Source: a virus. Taken from it: 64,000 bases of DNA. Every line of letters begins with the position of its first letter. Within the stretch, counting starts at the first letter, position 1. The stretch is from the IMG/VR virus record IMGVR_UViG_3300030333_002778, positions 1-64,000 of that record. One strand, 5' to 3'. This document shows, piece by piece, positions 9,093 through 17,751 of the stretch. The notes beneath the pieces are model-generated. The model did no database searches and was not told the origin of the DNA. It saw nothing but the letters and a program-made list of their open reading frames with translations. The position numbers and the translations under genes were made by a program.

Positions 9093-11503
9093 TAATCTTT
9101 TTTATATGGTTTTATTTCTCCTTCCATTTGAAAAGGATTTTCTTCTACCTCTTCTTCTCCTTCTTTTTTTCTTTGTAAATTATATCTAAATAAAGATTGC
9201 TCTTTAAACTTTTGCATTTCTCTCGCATGACGTTCTTTAAGAGCTTCTGGACTTTCAAACATCCATAGAGGATTTCCACCAGGTTCAGTTCTATATGGTA
9301 TAAAGAAATTCATAAGAGGAGAATATTGATCATGATATTCTATATTAGGATTTCTACCACCGCTAGGTCCAAATAACCAATTATATCTATTTGTTACTCC
9401 TGATTGATATCTATCATATTCCGTAGAAATCGTACTTCCTCTATGCCCCCACCATATCATTCTATCTGAAATAATAGGTTTAAATGTTGGATTCCATGAA
9501 CTTGTAGTTTTTAAATATGGATTAATTCTATAATTTAATGCATTTCTAAGATTTGCTTGTTGTATATTAACATTAAATAAATTTGGATTTTGATAAGGTG
9601 TCCATAACTGACCCATACCTTTATTACCAAATAAGTTATTAAAATAATTTGATTGGTTAAGACCTGCTTGATTTCCATATATACCTTTACCTCCTAATAC
9701 ACCACCTCCTAATTCAGGAGCAGTTCTATACATTTTTAAATTAGGATCCCATCTCATTTGTTGATGAGTCATATATCCTCTATTATTTAATAAGAATGGT
9801 GAACCTCCTTGAATGTTAAAACCTTTTGTAGAATATTTACCAAACTGAGGACCAAATAATAAACCCTCTCCTGGAGATTGAGATAAAGTTTTATTTAATT
9901 TTTTATTCCAATTAGCAAGATTTCTTTCAGCACCACCTCTATAACCTTTAAAAAGAGTTAATCTAGTAGGGTCAATACCTTGACTATATTTAAAAGTATA
10001 AAAAGCTGCAGGATCAAACTGGCCTGCAGGAATTTGTCCTCCCTTTGTTTGATTAACCCAATTACCAGTCATATGTGCAAAGTTGGGATTAAGTTTATTA
10101 TTTTGTGCTATATTAGCTGCTCTAATATTAGCATTAAAAGTACCAGCCGCTGGGCCTACATTATAATAAGTTCCAAAAGGACCTTTAGGCATAAGAGCAG
10201 CAGACCAATCTTTCCAAAATATATTTCTAGGATCTAAATCTTTCAGCCTAACACTTCCTAGTTTTCTCTTTATATTTGCAAGATTACCAAAATCCATTAA
10301 TTTACCCATACCTGTTGTACTACCTTTTGGCCAATTATTATATAAGGTTATAGGATTATATGCTTTTACTATACTAGCAAATTGACCTACTTTATTTTTA
10401 AAAGGAGAAATTATATTATTTTTCCAGAATTTCTTTTTAAATAATTTAGGAAAATGTTTTATATCTTTAAGAGCTCCCCATCCTCTTCCTCCTACACCCC
10501 ATATAAATTCACCAGGCCCATTACTTGCTATCATCATAGATTTTGGAATGGGATTACCCTCAGGATCATACCCTCCCATAAACATAAAATCATGAGGTTC
10601 TCCATTTTTTGTCCAATCCCCGCTATATTGTACACCACCTTCTGGTGTAAAAGTTATTCCCATATTAGAACTCATAAAACTTGCAACATCATTATTAAAA
10701 GCTTTATATACATTATATTCTTCAGGACTAAAACCTATTGTATCAAGAAAGAAAGAATCGGGTGCACCTGTTAATCGAAGATTCATTCTTTCTTTTTCAG
10801 ATAAACTGCCTATATATGCATCCATTTTATTAATTACCGAATCCGCTAATTTATCATTTTCTTTCCAATATTTTTGTGTAGCAACTCTATTAAATAATTC
10901 AGTAAGATCTATACCAAGATTAGCAGCCATAGGCCATTTTTTATTTAATACCTCATGAGGTACTGCCCAAGAACCATCTGCATTTCTTATTAAAGCTGAA
11001 AGAGGATCATTATAAAACCTCTTCATTTCTCTATAATATTTATTTGATTCTGATCTACGTATTGATTTATCTTTTTTTACATTTGAATAAAAAGCCTCAT
11101 AATTTCTCATGAATTCTCTTTTCTGCTTAGGATCATTTAAATCAAAATCTGTATCTATAGATTCTAAAAACTCATTCCAACGTAACATTTCTTCGCCTGC
11201 CATACCTCCCTCAGTATAACTATCAAATCCATAAAAATCTGCATAATCAGAATGTAGACCTTTATCTCTTAGTACACTTGAATCTCCTGCTCTGTTTCTT
11301 TCTTTTCCTACTTCCCAAAAAGCATCATCAGGAATCTTCCAAAAATCAGACCAGCCTTGTGCAGGTAATCCTACAGTATTAAGCAGAAAATTTTCTGGAT
11401 CAATAAAAACTTCATCTTCTGGATGAGGAGGTGGTCCACCATGACTCATCTTAGATCTGCCTCTAGGTACTAGATATTTATTATTTTTTCTTATTAGATT
11501 CAT
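9092..11503 (-). CDS. Large hypothetical protein between portal and zincin gene
   Basis: An 803-aa protein rich in Asn, Gly, Tyr, Trp and Pro. The N-terminal RGRSKMSHGGPPPHPEDE resembles the short glycine-rich boxes in other large proteins of this phage. The central third has long aromatic- and Asn-rich stretches (residues 400-720), and the C-terminal tail is charged (EKLKERHAREM-like, then EEEVEE). A segment near residue 515, LTLFKGYRGG followed by GLLFGPQFGKYSTKG, is faintly like ADP-ribosyltransferase folds, but this is weak. The 3' end of the portal gene overlaps its start by 23 nt. A virion or assembly role is inferred from position only. Confidence 0.65.
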   Translation of the reverse strand: MNLIRKNNKYLVPRGRSKMSHGGPPPHPEDEVFIDPENFLLNTVGLPAQGWSDFWKIPDDAFWEVGKERNRAGDSSVLRDKGLHSDYADFYGFDSYTEGGMAGEEMLRWNEFLESIDTDFDLNDPKQKREFMRNYEAFYSNVKKDKSIRRSESNKYYREMKRFYNDPLSALIRNADGSWAVPHEVLNKKWPMAANLGIDLTELFNRVATQKYWKENDKLADSVINKMDAYIGSLSEKERMNLRLTGAPDSFFLDTIGFSPEEYNVYKAFNNDVASFMSSNMGITFTPEGGVQYSGDWTKNGEPHDFMFMGGYDPEGNPIPKSMMIASNGPGEFIWGVGGRGWGALKDIKHFPKLFKKKFWKNNIISPFKNKVGQFASIVKAYNPITLYNNWPKGSTTGMGKLMDFGNLANIKRKLGSVRLKDLDPRNIFWKDWSAALMPKGPFGTYYNVGPAAGTFNANIRAANIAQNNKLNPNFAHMTGNWVNQTKGGQIPAGQFDPAAFYTFKYSQGIDPTRLTLFKGYRGGAERNLANWNKKLNKTLSQSPGEGLLFGPQFGKYSTKGFNIQGGSPFLLNNRGYMTHQQMRWDPNLKMYRTAPELGGGVLGGKGIYGNQAGLNQSNYFNNLFGNKGMGQLWTPYQNPNLFNVNIQQANLRNALNYRINPYLKTTSSWNPTFKPIISDRMIWWGHRGSTISTEYDRYQSGVTNRYNWLFGPSGGRNPNIEYHDQYSPLMNFFIPYRTEPGGNPLWMFESPEALKERHAREMQKFKEQSLFRYNLQRKKEGEEEVEENPFQMEGEIKPYKKD

Positions 11504-13973
11504 TAGCCTTTTTGGTTTTTGCTGCTGTTTTCTTTATACTTTCATTAGCTCTATTTGCTCTTTTCTTTTCTGCTAACTCTTCTCTTTTTAATTGAAGATC
11601 TGCTTGATTCTTTTCTCTAGCTGCTCTATCTCTATTAGCAGCATCTAATCTGGCAACTTCACTTCTATCAGTATTATCTACATAACCATCATTATTATGA
11701 TCTGCATCTGCCATCCTTGCTTCTGCTGCAATTTCTGCAACTCTGATCTTAGTATCAGAATCTAATTGCTTTCTTGCATCTTCTCTATCTTCTTTTTCTC
11801 TTTCTAATTGAGCTTGAGCTTCAGCTTGTTGTTGCTGCATTTGTTGAGCTTGCTGTTGTAATTGTTCTTCTCTTTGTTTTTGCTCTTCTTGAGATGTTTT
11901 TAATTTTGTTCTCATCTTCGCCATAGATTCAGTAGTTAATACATCTGCTACATCAGAGAATCCTATAGATCCAGATTGTAATGCTGCTTGAGCTAATTGT
12001 TTCATAGACTCTACATTTCTATCATCTTTAGAAGAATTACTTACAAATACACCATAGTTAGTTTCAGAAAATGTATCTGCTTCTATATTCATAAAACTTC
12101 TTGTCATATCATCCATAATGTACTGAAGTTTTTTTCCAGATCTCCAAGCCATCTTAGCTACATCTACTAATGCTTGTAATACTCTTTTTTTAACTTCTCC
12201 ATGATTATAAAACCAATATTCTGTAATATGAGATGATTGTACTACTGCACGTTCTGTATTTCCTACTAATTCTGAAGTCTGTACTTGTCCTTGACGTTGT
12301 CTAGAAACTCCCGAGAGTTCACCAACTTCGACCTTTATCTGCTCTAATAATTGGACATGGGTATTTATATAGTTACCCATAGAAAGGTCTATAGACTGAA
12401 ATTGGTTAAATGGAGCTGCTTGTTGGGATCTATTACCCTCCTCTCGGGAGTTAATAAACATAACTCCTAATGCTTCTAAATAGTACATCCACTTTGAAAC
12501 GTCCCACCCTTCAGAAGAAGGTATCTGTGCAACATCCATTAAAGCGACTTTACCTTTAGATTTAGCTAGAGCTAATTCAGTTCTATAATAAACAATATTA
12601 TATAAATATTGATAAGGCTTCATTCTATCAATTAAAGAAATAGATTCTGAATTTCTTTCATTGTAAATATATCCTACATAACCAGATTTGACTATACTAG
12701 GATTATCCATATCTCTTCTTTGATTTTCTTTAGGCCTTATATTAACGTAAATATCTTCAGCTATTTTTGTACCTTCCCAATACTCACTTATCCAATGCCA
12801 TTTTAAAGTTACACCATCAAATTCCCATTCTCCTGTATCTTTATTTTTAACTGCATTATCAGGTATTTCAAATATTTCATCTACAATATCTTCATTTATT
12901 TGACCCTGTTCATCTACCATTTTTATGAATCCTACTTTTCTCATAGATTTCCATTCGCATTGAATAACTCTAATCATACCATCTTTACGATAAGATCTTA
13001 TAGCATCAGGATCAAATGTACCTCTTGCATCATAATTTATTATATTAAATTCTGAATAAGGATAATTTAATCCATTATTATCCATATGACTATCTCTTCC
13101 TGAGTATCCTTTTTCTAAAGCATCTATTTCTCTAGGAGTTAAATCATCATGAAATTCATCTATAACAGTAGATAAAGTTAACCATCTTTCTTCTATTATA
13201 GATTGAGCATCTTCAATATGTGGAGAATCAGGATCTAAAATAACTCTAATATCTAATGGGTTACAAAGTCTAACTACAGGTTCTCCTGAAACTTCTCCTA
13301 CCCAATATATTTCTTCTCCCGCTACTAAAGCATCTTTAAAACCAGCATTAAACTTACTTTCAATACTTTGTTGTTTAACTAAATATTCTAAAATACTTTG
13401 ACCTTGCATTTCGCGTATATCCTGGTAATCATATTTCATATATTTCTCAACTTGATCTGGAGTAGGTATTTCCATCATCTTAGCTCTTTCAGGATCTACT
13501 TGTTCCATCTTAGCTCTTTCTTCTGCCATTTGTTGTTGTTGTTCTTTAGGAATAATCATATCATAAAGAAACTGCAACATCATTTCTTTCTTCTTTCTTT
13601 CCATTTCAGATATAGCATCAGGATCATGAGTTATAACTTTAAAGTTAAAAGGTCTCTTGATTTCTTCTCCCATTAATAATTGGATCTTAGGAGATATAAT
13701 ATCATAGTGTTGAAGGTTGGCTGGGAATTCATCCTTATTATATCCATAAGGATTTATAACGTACTCAAAATCTTTTTGATCTAATGTACCATTATACAAA
13801 TCATAATTGATTTGTTTTCTATGTCTAGATGATCTACCATTATAAGATATATCACTATACGTAACTTTTTCTAATTCATCTATACAAGATTTACCCCAAT
13901 TCTTAGTCTTTTTAGATCTGCTAAGTTTCTGTTTTGGCAAGTCTTCTAGTATATAATTTGACTGTTTATCCAT
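11481..13973 (-). CDS. Portal protein
   Basis: An 830-aa protein of the size and pattern of crAss-like portals, the dodecameric ring through which DNA is packaged and ejected. The N-terminal third carries SRHRKQINYDLYNGTLDQ and PANLQHYDIISPKIQLLMG, typical of large portal proteins. The middle has the long helical wing and stem region. The last 150 residues are Gln/Lys/Glu-rich coiled coil. That tail contains DHNNDGYVDNTD (758-769), an exact match to the EF-hand calcium loop pattern. The gene follows TerL with its own promoter at 13,995-14,025. Assignment rests on family pattern, size and gene order. Confidence 0.88.
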   Translation of the reverse strand: MDKQSNYILEDLPKQKLSRSKKTKNWGKSCIDELEKVTYSDISYNGRSSRHRKQINYDLYNGTLDQKDFEYVINPYGYNKDEFPANLQHYDIISPKIQLLMGEEIKRPFNFKVITHDPDAISEMERKKKEMMLQFLYDMIIPKEQQQQMAEERAKMEQVDPERAKMMEIPTPDQVEKYMKYDYQDIREMQGQSILEYLVKQQSIESKFNAGFKDALVAGEEIYWVGEVSGEPVVRLCNPLDIRVILDPDSPHIEDAQSIIEERWLTLSTVIDEFHDDLTPREIDALEKGYSGRDSHMDNNGLNYPYSEFNIINYDARGTFDPDAIRSYRKDGMIRVIQCEWKSMRKVGFIKMVDEQGQINEDIVDEIFEIPDNAVKNKDTGEWEFDGVTLKWHWISEYWEGTKIAEDIYVNIRPKENQRRDMDNPSIVKSGYVGYIYNERNSESISLIDRMKPYQYLYNIVYYRTELALAKSKGKVALMDVAQIPSSEGWDVSKWMYYLEALGVMFINSREEGNRSQQAAPFNQFQSIDLSMGNYINTHVQLLEQIKVEVGELSGVSRQRQGQVQTSELVGNTERAVVQSSHITEYWFYNHGEVKKRVLQALVDVAKMAWRSGKKLQYIMDDMTRSFMNIEADTFSETNYGVFVSNSSKDDRNVESMKQLAQAALQSGSIGFSDVADVLTTESMAKMRTKLKTSQEEQKQREEQLQQQAQQMQQQQAEAQAQLEREKEDREDARKQLDSDTKIRVAEIAAEARMADADHNNDGYVDNTDRSEVARLDAANRDRAAREKNQADLQLKREELAEKKRANRANESIKKTAAKTKKANESNKKK

Positions 13974-13994
13974 TATCCAATTATCGTTAATTTA

Positions 13995-14025
13995 CAAAAA
14001 TATGTAAAATATACAAAATCGCAAA
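13995..14025 (-). promoter_or_regulatory. Bacteroidota-type promoter before the portal gene
   Basis: On the minus strand, TTTG (14,022-14,025) is followed after exactly 19 nt by TATTTTTG (13,995-14,002), an exact match to the Bacteroidota primary sigma consensus TTTG-N19-TAnnTTTG. Transcription would start near 13,988, about 15 nt before the portal ATG. The same boxes and the same TGTAAATT continuation occur at 63,586-63,616. Confidence 0.6.
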
Positions 14026-14029
14026 TATT

Positions 14030-16042
14030 TTAAAAGGTTTTTTTAGTCTTCTTAAATAAAGAAGATCTCCAAAATTTATCACCTTCACTAAATTTAAATT
14101 GCGCCTCTAAATCAATATGATAGTTTTCATGACTATGTAATATACATAACATAAATGCTATTACACGGTCAAAGTTACCATCTTTCTCATAAGCTATCAA
14201 CTCCTGAATTAAAGGAATTGAATATATACTATGGAGATTTAATTGATCTCCTTCTTCAGTATCTGCTCGTTTTTCTAACAACCAATCTCTTAAATAAATT
14301 TCACATTGTACTTTAATAGGTTGGCTCATATGAACACCATATCCTCTACTTACCGTAGATCTATTTACAATATCTTTTAATATATTTGGTTGTGGTTTTA
14401 ACAAATGAAGACATTTTTTTTGCTCAAAATATATCTTCAATCCTTTTAAGTTATTCTCATACAAACTCTGTGCATTATAATAAGTTAAAAGCTTTCTAAC
14501 ATTTTCATAATATTCTTTAGCTGTTTCAGGTCTACCTGTATATTCTGCTACAGGAATATTATAAGTTTTATCAAACTTCTGAAATGTTTTATATATGAAA
14601 GTACTTCCTAAAGAACTAGTAGTAGAATCGTCCTGATCATAAGGGTCAGTTCCAGCTATGTATAATCCATAAGGAGTATTACCATCATTATCTCTAAAAG
14701 GATGTTCCCATATTACAACACATCCTGTTTTATCATCTGTAGGTTTAATTGGGAATTTAGTTATAGGTTTTAATTCTATATTAGGCATCCATTTAACTAT
14801 ATCCTTTTCCCAATACAGCTCTCCTAACATAGCCATGTCTTGAGCTTTCTTAGTTACTTCTAATTCTCCTAACCAAGCATTCAACTCAATAGTTGGGAAT
14901 ATATTTCCACTACTTTTTAGAAATGCTTCTCTAGGAGTTTTAGGAGATTGTGTAATATACTTTTCCCATGTAGTTCTTGAATCTGTAGTTTTAATGATCT
15001 TTCTTTCTTGATCTAAAAATTCTTCTGCTGCAGCTCTATTTGAGTTACCTTCTTCATCTACCATAGAAACTACATCACCATTTTCTAAAGTAACTTTTCC
15101 TGGTTTATACCACATATCATCTATAAAGAACCCACAATTAGTTCCAGCTCCTCCTTCATCCCATACATTTTCAAATGGTCTTAACCAATATTTATCAGGG
15201 TTATAAAACATTTCTGCAAAATCATTTGATCCTCCTTCCATATCACCACCCGTTCCGAATATTAATGGCATACCAATCATTACATTACCATCTCTAAATA
15301 CAGGTGCTGTAATCATATATGCATTTATAAGATTAGGAAATTTACCAGCTTCTTCCCATAACATAAGATCGGCAGTTTTACCAATAGCTGCTGAAAAGTT
15401 ATCTTTAAATGTTAATGTAAAAATTTCACTATTATATCCATTCCATACTTCTTTACCTTCTACTATTTCTTTGAATCTAGCTTTAACAAAATCTCTACGA
15501 TCTGGATTTCTACGTTTCGCCCATGCTGTATGTTTGTTTAAAAAGTTAATCATTTCTAAACTCATGGCCATTGTAGCACCACCATATTCATTTAAATATG
15601 CACCAATAATACTTGTAGAATCCTTAAAGAAATTATATTGATGAACACATAGAGCACCATTCTTATATGAGAAACCTTTACGTCTCGCTTTAGCTACTAT
15701 CATACCTTGACCATTTTCTCTTGCTTTTTCACATTCGTCAAAATAATAATAATCCATATCTAAAAAACTTGGAAAGGTTAAAATCTTCCTTTCCAACTTT
15801 CCTTTTTTTACAGTAGCTTTTATTTGTGTAAAATTAAGATAGAAATAATGAGGTCCTGTTATTCGGACCCCACCTACTTCGAATCCTTCCAAACACCTTC
15901 TAGTTTGCTCATCCCAATATTCTCTATATGCATAGGTTCCTGGGGGAGAATTTGTGTAATAGCCATTTTTTAAAAAACTTCTAGCTTCACACGAAAACTC
16001 CCTGGTATTAACAAACGAAGGAATTTGACCGAAATGATTCAT
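14030..16042 (-). CDS. terL: Terminase large subunit
   Basis: A 670-aa packaging motor protein that cuts concatemeric DNA and pumps it through the portal. A deviant Walker A-type segment is visible at 117-127 (AKARRKGFSYK), and a Walker B at about 226-235 (LMLWEEAGKF), where the Glu is catalytic. The C-terminal nuclease half contains IAGTDPYDQDD, supplying acidic metal ligands, and a late acidic/His cluster near HSHENYHID. The length matches crAss-like TerL. It is followed by portal and the other head genes on the same strand. No small terminase is recognisable next to it. Confidence 0.9.
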   Translation of the reverse strand: MNHFGQIPSFVNTREFSCEARSFLKNGYYTNSPPGTYAYREYWDEQTRRCLEGFEVGGVRITGPHYFYLNFTQIKATVKKGKLERKILTFPSFLDMDYYYFDECEKARENGQGMIVAKARRKGFSYKNGALCVHQYNFFKDSTSIIGAYLNEYGGATMAMSLEMINFLNKHTAWAKRRNPDRRDFVKARFKEIVEGKEVWNGYNSEIFTLTFKDNFSAAIGKTADLMLWEEAGKFPNLINAYMITAPVFRDGNVMIGMPLIFGTGGDMEGGSNDFAEMFYNPDKYWLRPFENVWDEGGAGTNCGFFIDDMWYKPGKVTLENGDVVSMVDEEGNSNRAAAEEFLDQERKIIKTTDSRTTWEKYITQSPKTPREAFLKSSGNIFPTIELNAWLGELEVTKKAQDMAMLGELYWEKDIVKWMPNIELKPITKFPIKPTDDKTGCVVIWEHPFRDNDGNTPYGLYIAGTDPYDQDDSTTSSLGSTFIYKTFQKFDKTYNIPVAEYTGRPETAKEYYENVRKLLTYYNAQSLYENNLKGLKIYFEQKKCLHLLKPQPNILKDIVNRSTVSRGYGVHMSQPIKVQCEIYLRDWLLEKRADTEEGDQLNLHSIYSIPLIQELIAYEKDGNFDRVIAFMLCILHSHENYHIDLEAQFKFSEGDKFWRSSLFKKTKKTF

Positions 16043-16257
16043 TTTTTCTTAGCAACTTTTTCAAATCCACTAATACCAAAACATCCGAGTACTACCCAGA
16101 CAAATGAATCATATACAAATTCATTTATAACTAGATCATGTCCTACTGATCCTGTTACTAAATCGATTACCATTACAATAATCATTATTAAAAAAGCCAC
16201 GAATCCTACGATAGCTTTTTCATTCCAATCATTGGAATCTTTAAAAATTTCCATCAT
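16039..16257 (-). CDS. Small two-helix membrane protein, holin-like
   Basis: A 72-aa protein with two predicted membrane helices, about residues 16-36 (IVGFVAFLIMIIVMVIDLVTG) and 50-64 (SFVWVVLGCFGI), and a basic tail KVAKKK. Size, two helices and charged tail fit a class II phage holin, which opens the inner membrane at lysis. A generic membrane protein cannot be excluded. It overlaps the TerL start by 4 nt and precedes a run of exported proteins, so a place in the lysis/envelope cassette is likely. Confidence 0.6.
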   Translation of the reverse strand: MMEIFKDSNDWNEKAIVGFVAFLIMIIVMVIDLVTGSVGHDLVINEFVYDSFVWVVLGCFGISGFEKVAKKK

Positions 16258-16258
16258 A

Positions 16259-16636
16259 CTAATTAAATTTATTTAACATTAAAGTATCTATAGAATGCTG
16301 AACAGTTTTTTTGTCCGCATCTAATTTAAACATAACATTAGCATTAAACCTTTCTTTTTCTTCCCCACTTTCAAAAATTATAACAGTAGGTATAGCACTA
16401 ACATTATACATTGATTGAACATCCATATACATAGAAATATCTATTCTATAAACTTTACAATCTTTTAATTTTGATAATTCTTTAAATTCATTAGCAGAAT
16501 TCCACGATGCCCAAAACTCAACCGCTACTATATTCTTTGCTATTTTTGATTTAAAATTATCTGAATTTAACATTTCTTGACCTATACAATTATTCAATCC
16601 AAATAGTATCAAAAAACTAATTATAATTCTTTTCAT
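16259..16636 (-). CDS. Exported thioredoxin-fold protein lacking the CxxC pair
   Basis: A 125-aa protein with an N-terminal export signal (MKRIIISFLILFGLNNCIGQ). A Cys at 17 would fit a lipoprotein only loosely. The mature part follows the thioredoxin pattern: VAVEFWASW at 37-45, then SAIPTVIIFESGE around 80-92 with the conserved cis-Pro at 83. The redox motif that should follow W45 (Cys-x-x-Cys) reads NSAN, so both catalytic Cys are Asn, and disulfide chemistry is unlikely. A periplasmic binding or chaperone-like role is possible. It overlaps the next upstream gene by 4 nt and lies in the exported-protein cassette. Confidence 0.7.
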   Translation of the reverse strand: MKRIIISFLILFGLNNCIGQEMLNSDNFKSKIAKNIVAVEFWASWNSANEFKELSKLKDCKVYRIDISMYMDVQSMYNVSAIPTVIIFESGEEKERFNANVMFKLDADKKTVQHSIDTLMLNKFN

Positions 16637-16977
16637 TTTCTTAATAGTTTTATTTCATCCTTAAGTTCATCAAGGTCTTTTATTAATTGATCAATTTGAT
16701 TACGAGCCATTTGATCTTTCATATTAAACTCCATACGAGTTGGAGGCCATGTATTACTAGCAGCTGGATCTCCCATATCTATTGTATATGTACCTGTTCC
16801 TGGTTTTGGCATTTCTAAAGCTCTTTCTACTTTATCTTCTAATTCTACAAACTTAGAATTTATAGTACCCATTAAACCAAAGTAAGCAGATATAACACTA
16901 GCAACTCCTACTACTATACCTATTAAAGTTTTTATACTTATTTGAAATTTACTTTCTTCTGAGAGTTCTTTTGCCAT
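16633..16977 (-). CDS. Membrane-anchored coiled-coil protein
   Basis: A 114-aa protein with one membrane helix at about residues 15-37 (TLIGIVVGVASVISAYFGLMG). A coiled-coil stretch follows it (INSKFVELEDKVERALEM), and there is a second coiled coil at the C-terminus (QIDQLIKDLDELKDEIKLLRK). The region between is rich in Pro, Gly and Thr. The layout recalls phage spanin subunits or holin-associated proteins, but no lipobox or partner signature proves this. It overlaps genes on both sides by 1-4 nt, so it is translated together with the exported thioredoxin-like and T9SS-tailed proteins. Confidence 0.6.
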   Translation of the reverse strand: MAKELSEESKFQISIKTLIGIVVGVASVISAYFGLMGTINSKFVELEDKVERALEMPKPGTGTYTIDMGDPAASNTWPPTRMEFNMKDQMARNQIDQLIKDLDELKDEIKLLRK

Positions 16978-17747
16978 TATTTTGTTATTAAATATTTAAC
17001 TTTTCCACTTTGAATATATAATCCATCTGGCTCTCTAATAGCTTGTCCTAATAAATTATACATTATATTATTATCTTTAGAATTTTCTATTATATCAGGA
17101 ATATTAGATGAACAAGGAAGTCCTGTGTCACAATCTAAATATTCTGTTATTACAACATCTACATATTCTATTATAGTATCAGTTGTAAAAAACTCTACAT
17201 ATTCTATTTCTACTATAGTATCAAATACAATTACATCTACATATTCAATAACATCTACAAATAATGTATCTAATACATCTTCGTATATAGTTACTGTATC
17301 TGTTACAAATATATACTCAGGTACAAATGTTTCTACTTCTACTGTATCTATTAAGATCTGAGTTATATATTCAGTATTATATATTGTATCTATTTGAAAG
17401 ATTGTTTCATATATATAAAATGGAACCTCTAGAGTATCTGTTTCAAAAACATATTCTATTACATCTACATATACTGTGTCACAATCTGGTGGAGGTGGTA
17501 TACAATCCATAGGTGAAGTTGGTACTACATCAGCTCCCTCATCACTGGCATCGACACAATCTACCCACCCATCATTAATCCATTGAGTAACAACGCATCC
17601 ATCAGGTGCATATTGAGTCCAATTTGCTGGATCATCTCCACAATAAAAACCTTCTTGTTCAGCACAGTCTAAACATAATTGCTGAAAATCAAATTGAGAA
17701 TAAGCAAACGAGCTTATTAACAAAAGTATGTATATTATATTCTTCAT
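16977..17747 (-). CDS. Secreted LDLa-like protein with type IX secretion tail
   Basis: A 256-aa protein with a clear signal peptide (1-17, cleavage after AYS). Residues 25-73 are Cys-rich and end in DGWVDCVDASDEGAD, the calcium-binding signature of LDL-receptor class A modules. Residues 88-205 are a low-complexity repeat of acidic beta-like units such as DTVYVDVIEYV and DTIIEYVDVV. The last 30 residues (NIMYNLLGQAIREPDG, then LYIQSGKVKYLITK) match the ending of the Bacteroidota type IX secretion (T9SS) type A sorting domain, YNLLGQ...GLYI..GK. It should be exported and displayed on, or released from, the host surface. A role in adhesion, spread or superinfection control is inferred. Confidence 0.7.
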   Translation of the reverse strand: MKNIIYILLLISSFAYSQFDFQQLCLDCAEQEGFYCGDDPANWTQYAPDGCVVTQWINDGWVDCVDASDEGADVVPTSPMDCIPPPPDCDTVYVDVIEYVFETDTLEVPFYIYETIFQIDTIYNTEYITQILIDTVEVETFVPEYIFVTDTVTIYEDVLDTLFVDVIEYVDVIVFDTIVEIEYVEFFTTDTIIEYVDVVITEYLDCDTGLPCSSNIPDIIENSKDNNIMYNLLGQAIREPDGLYIQSGKVKYLITK

Positions 17748-17751
17748 TATT

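Noticed and set aside
17125-17361. Plus-strand frame opposite the T9SS-tailed gene
   Set aside because: It mirrors the repetitive acidic coding sequence on the minus strand, has only Ser, Thr, Ile and Val-type repeats, and lacks a plausible leader.
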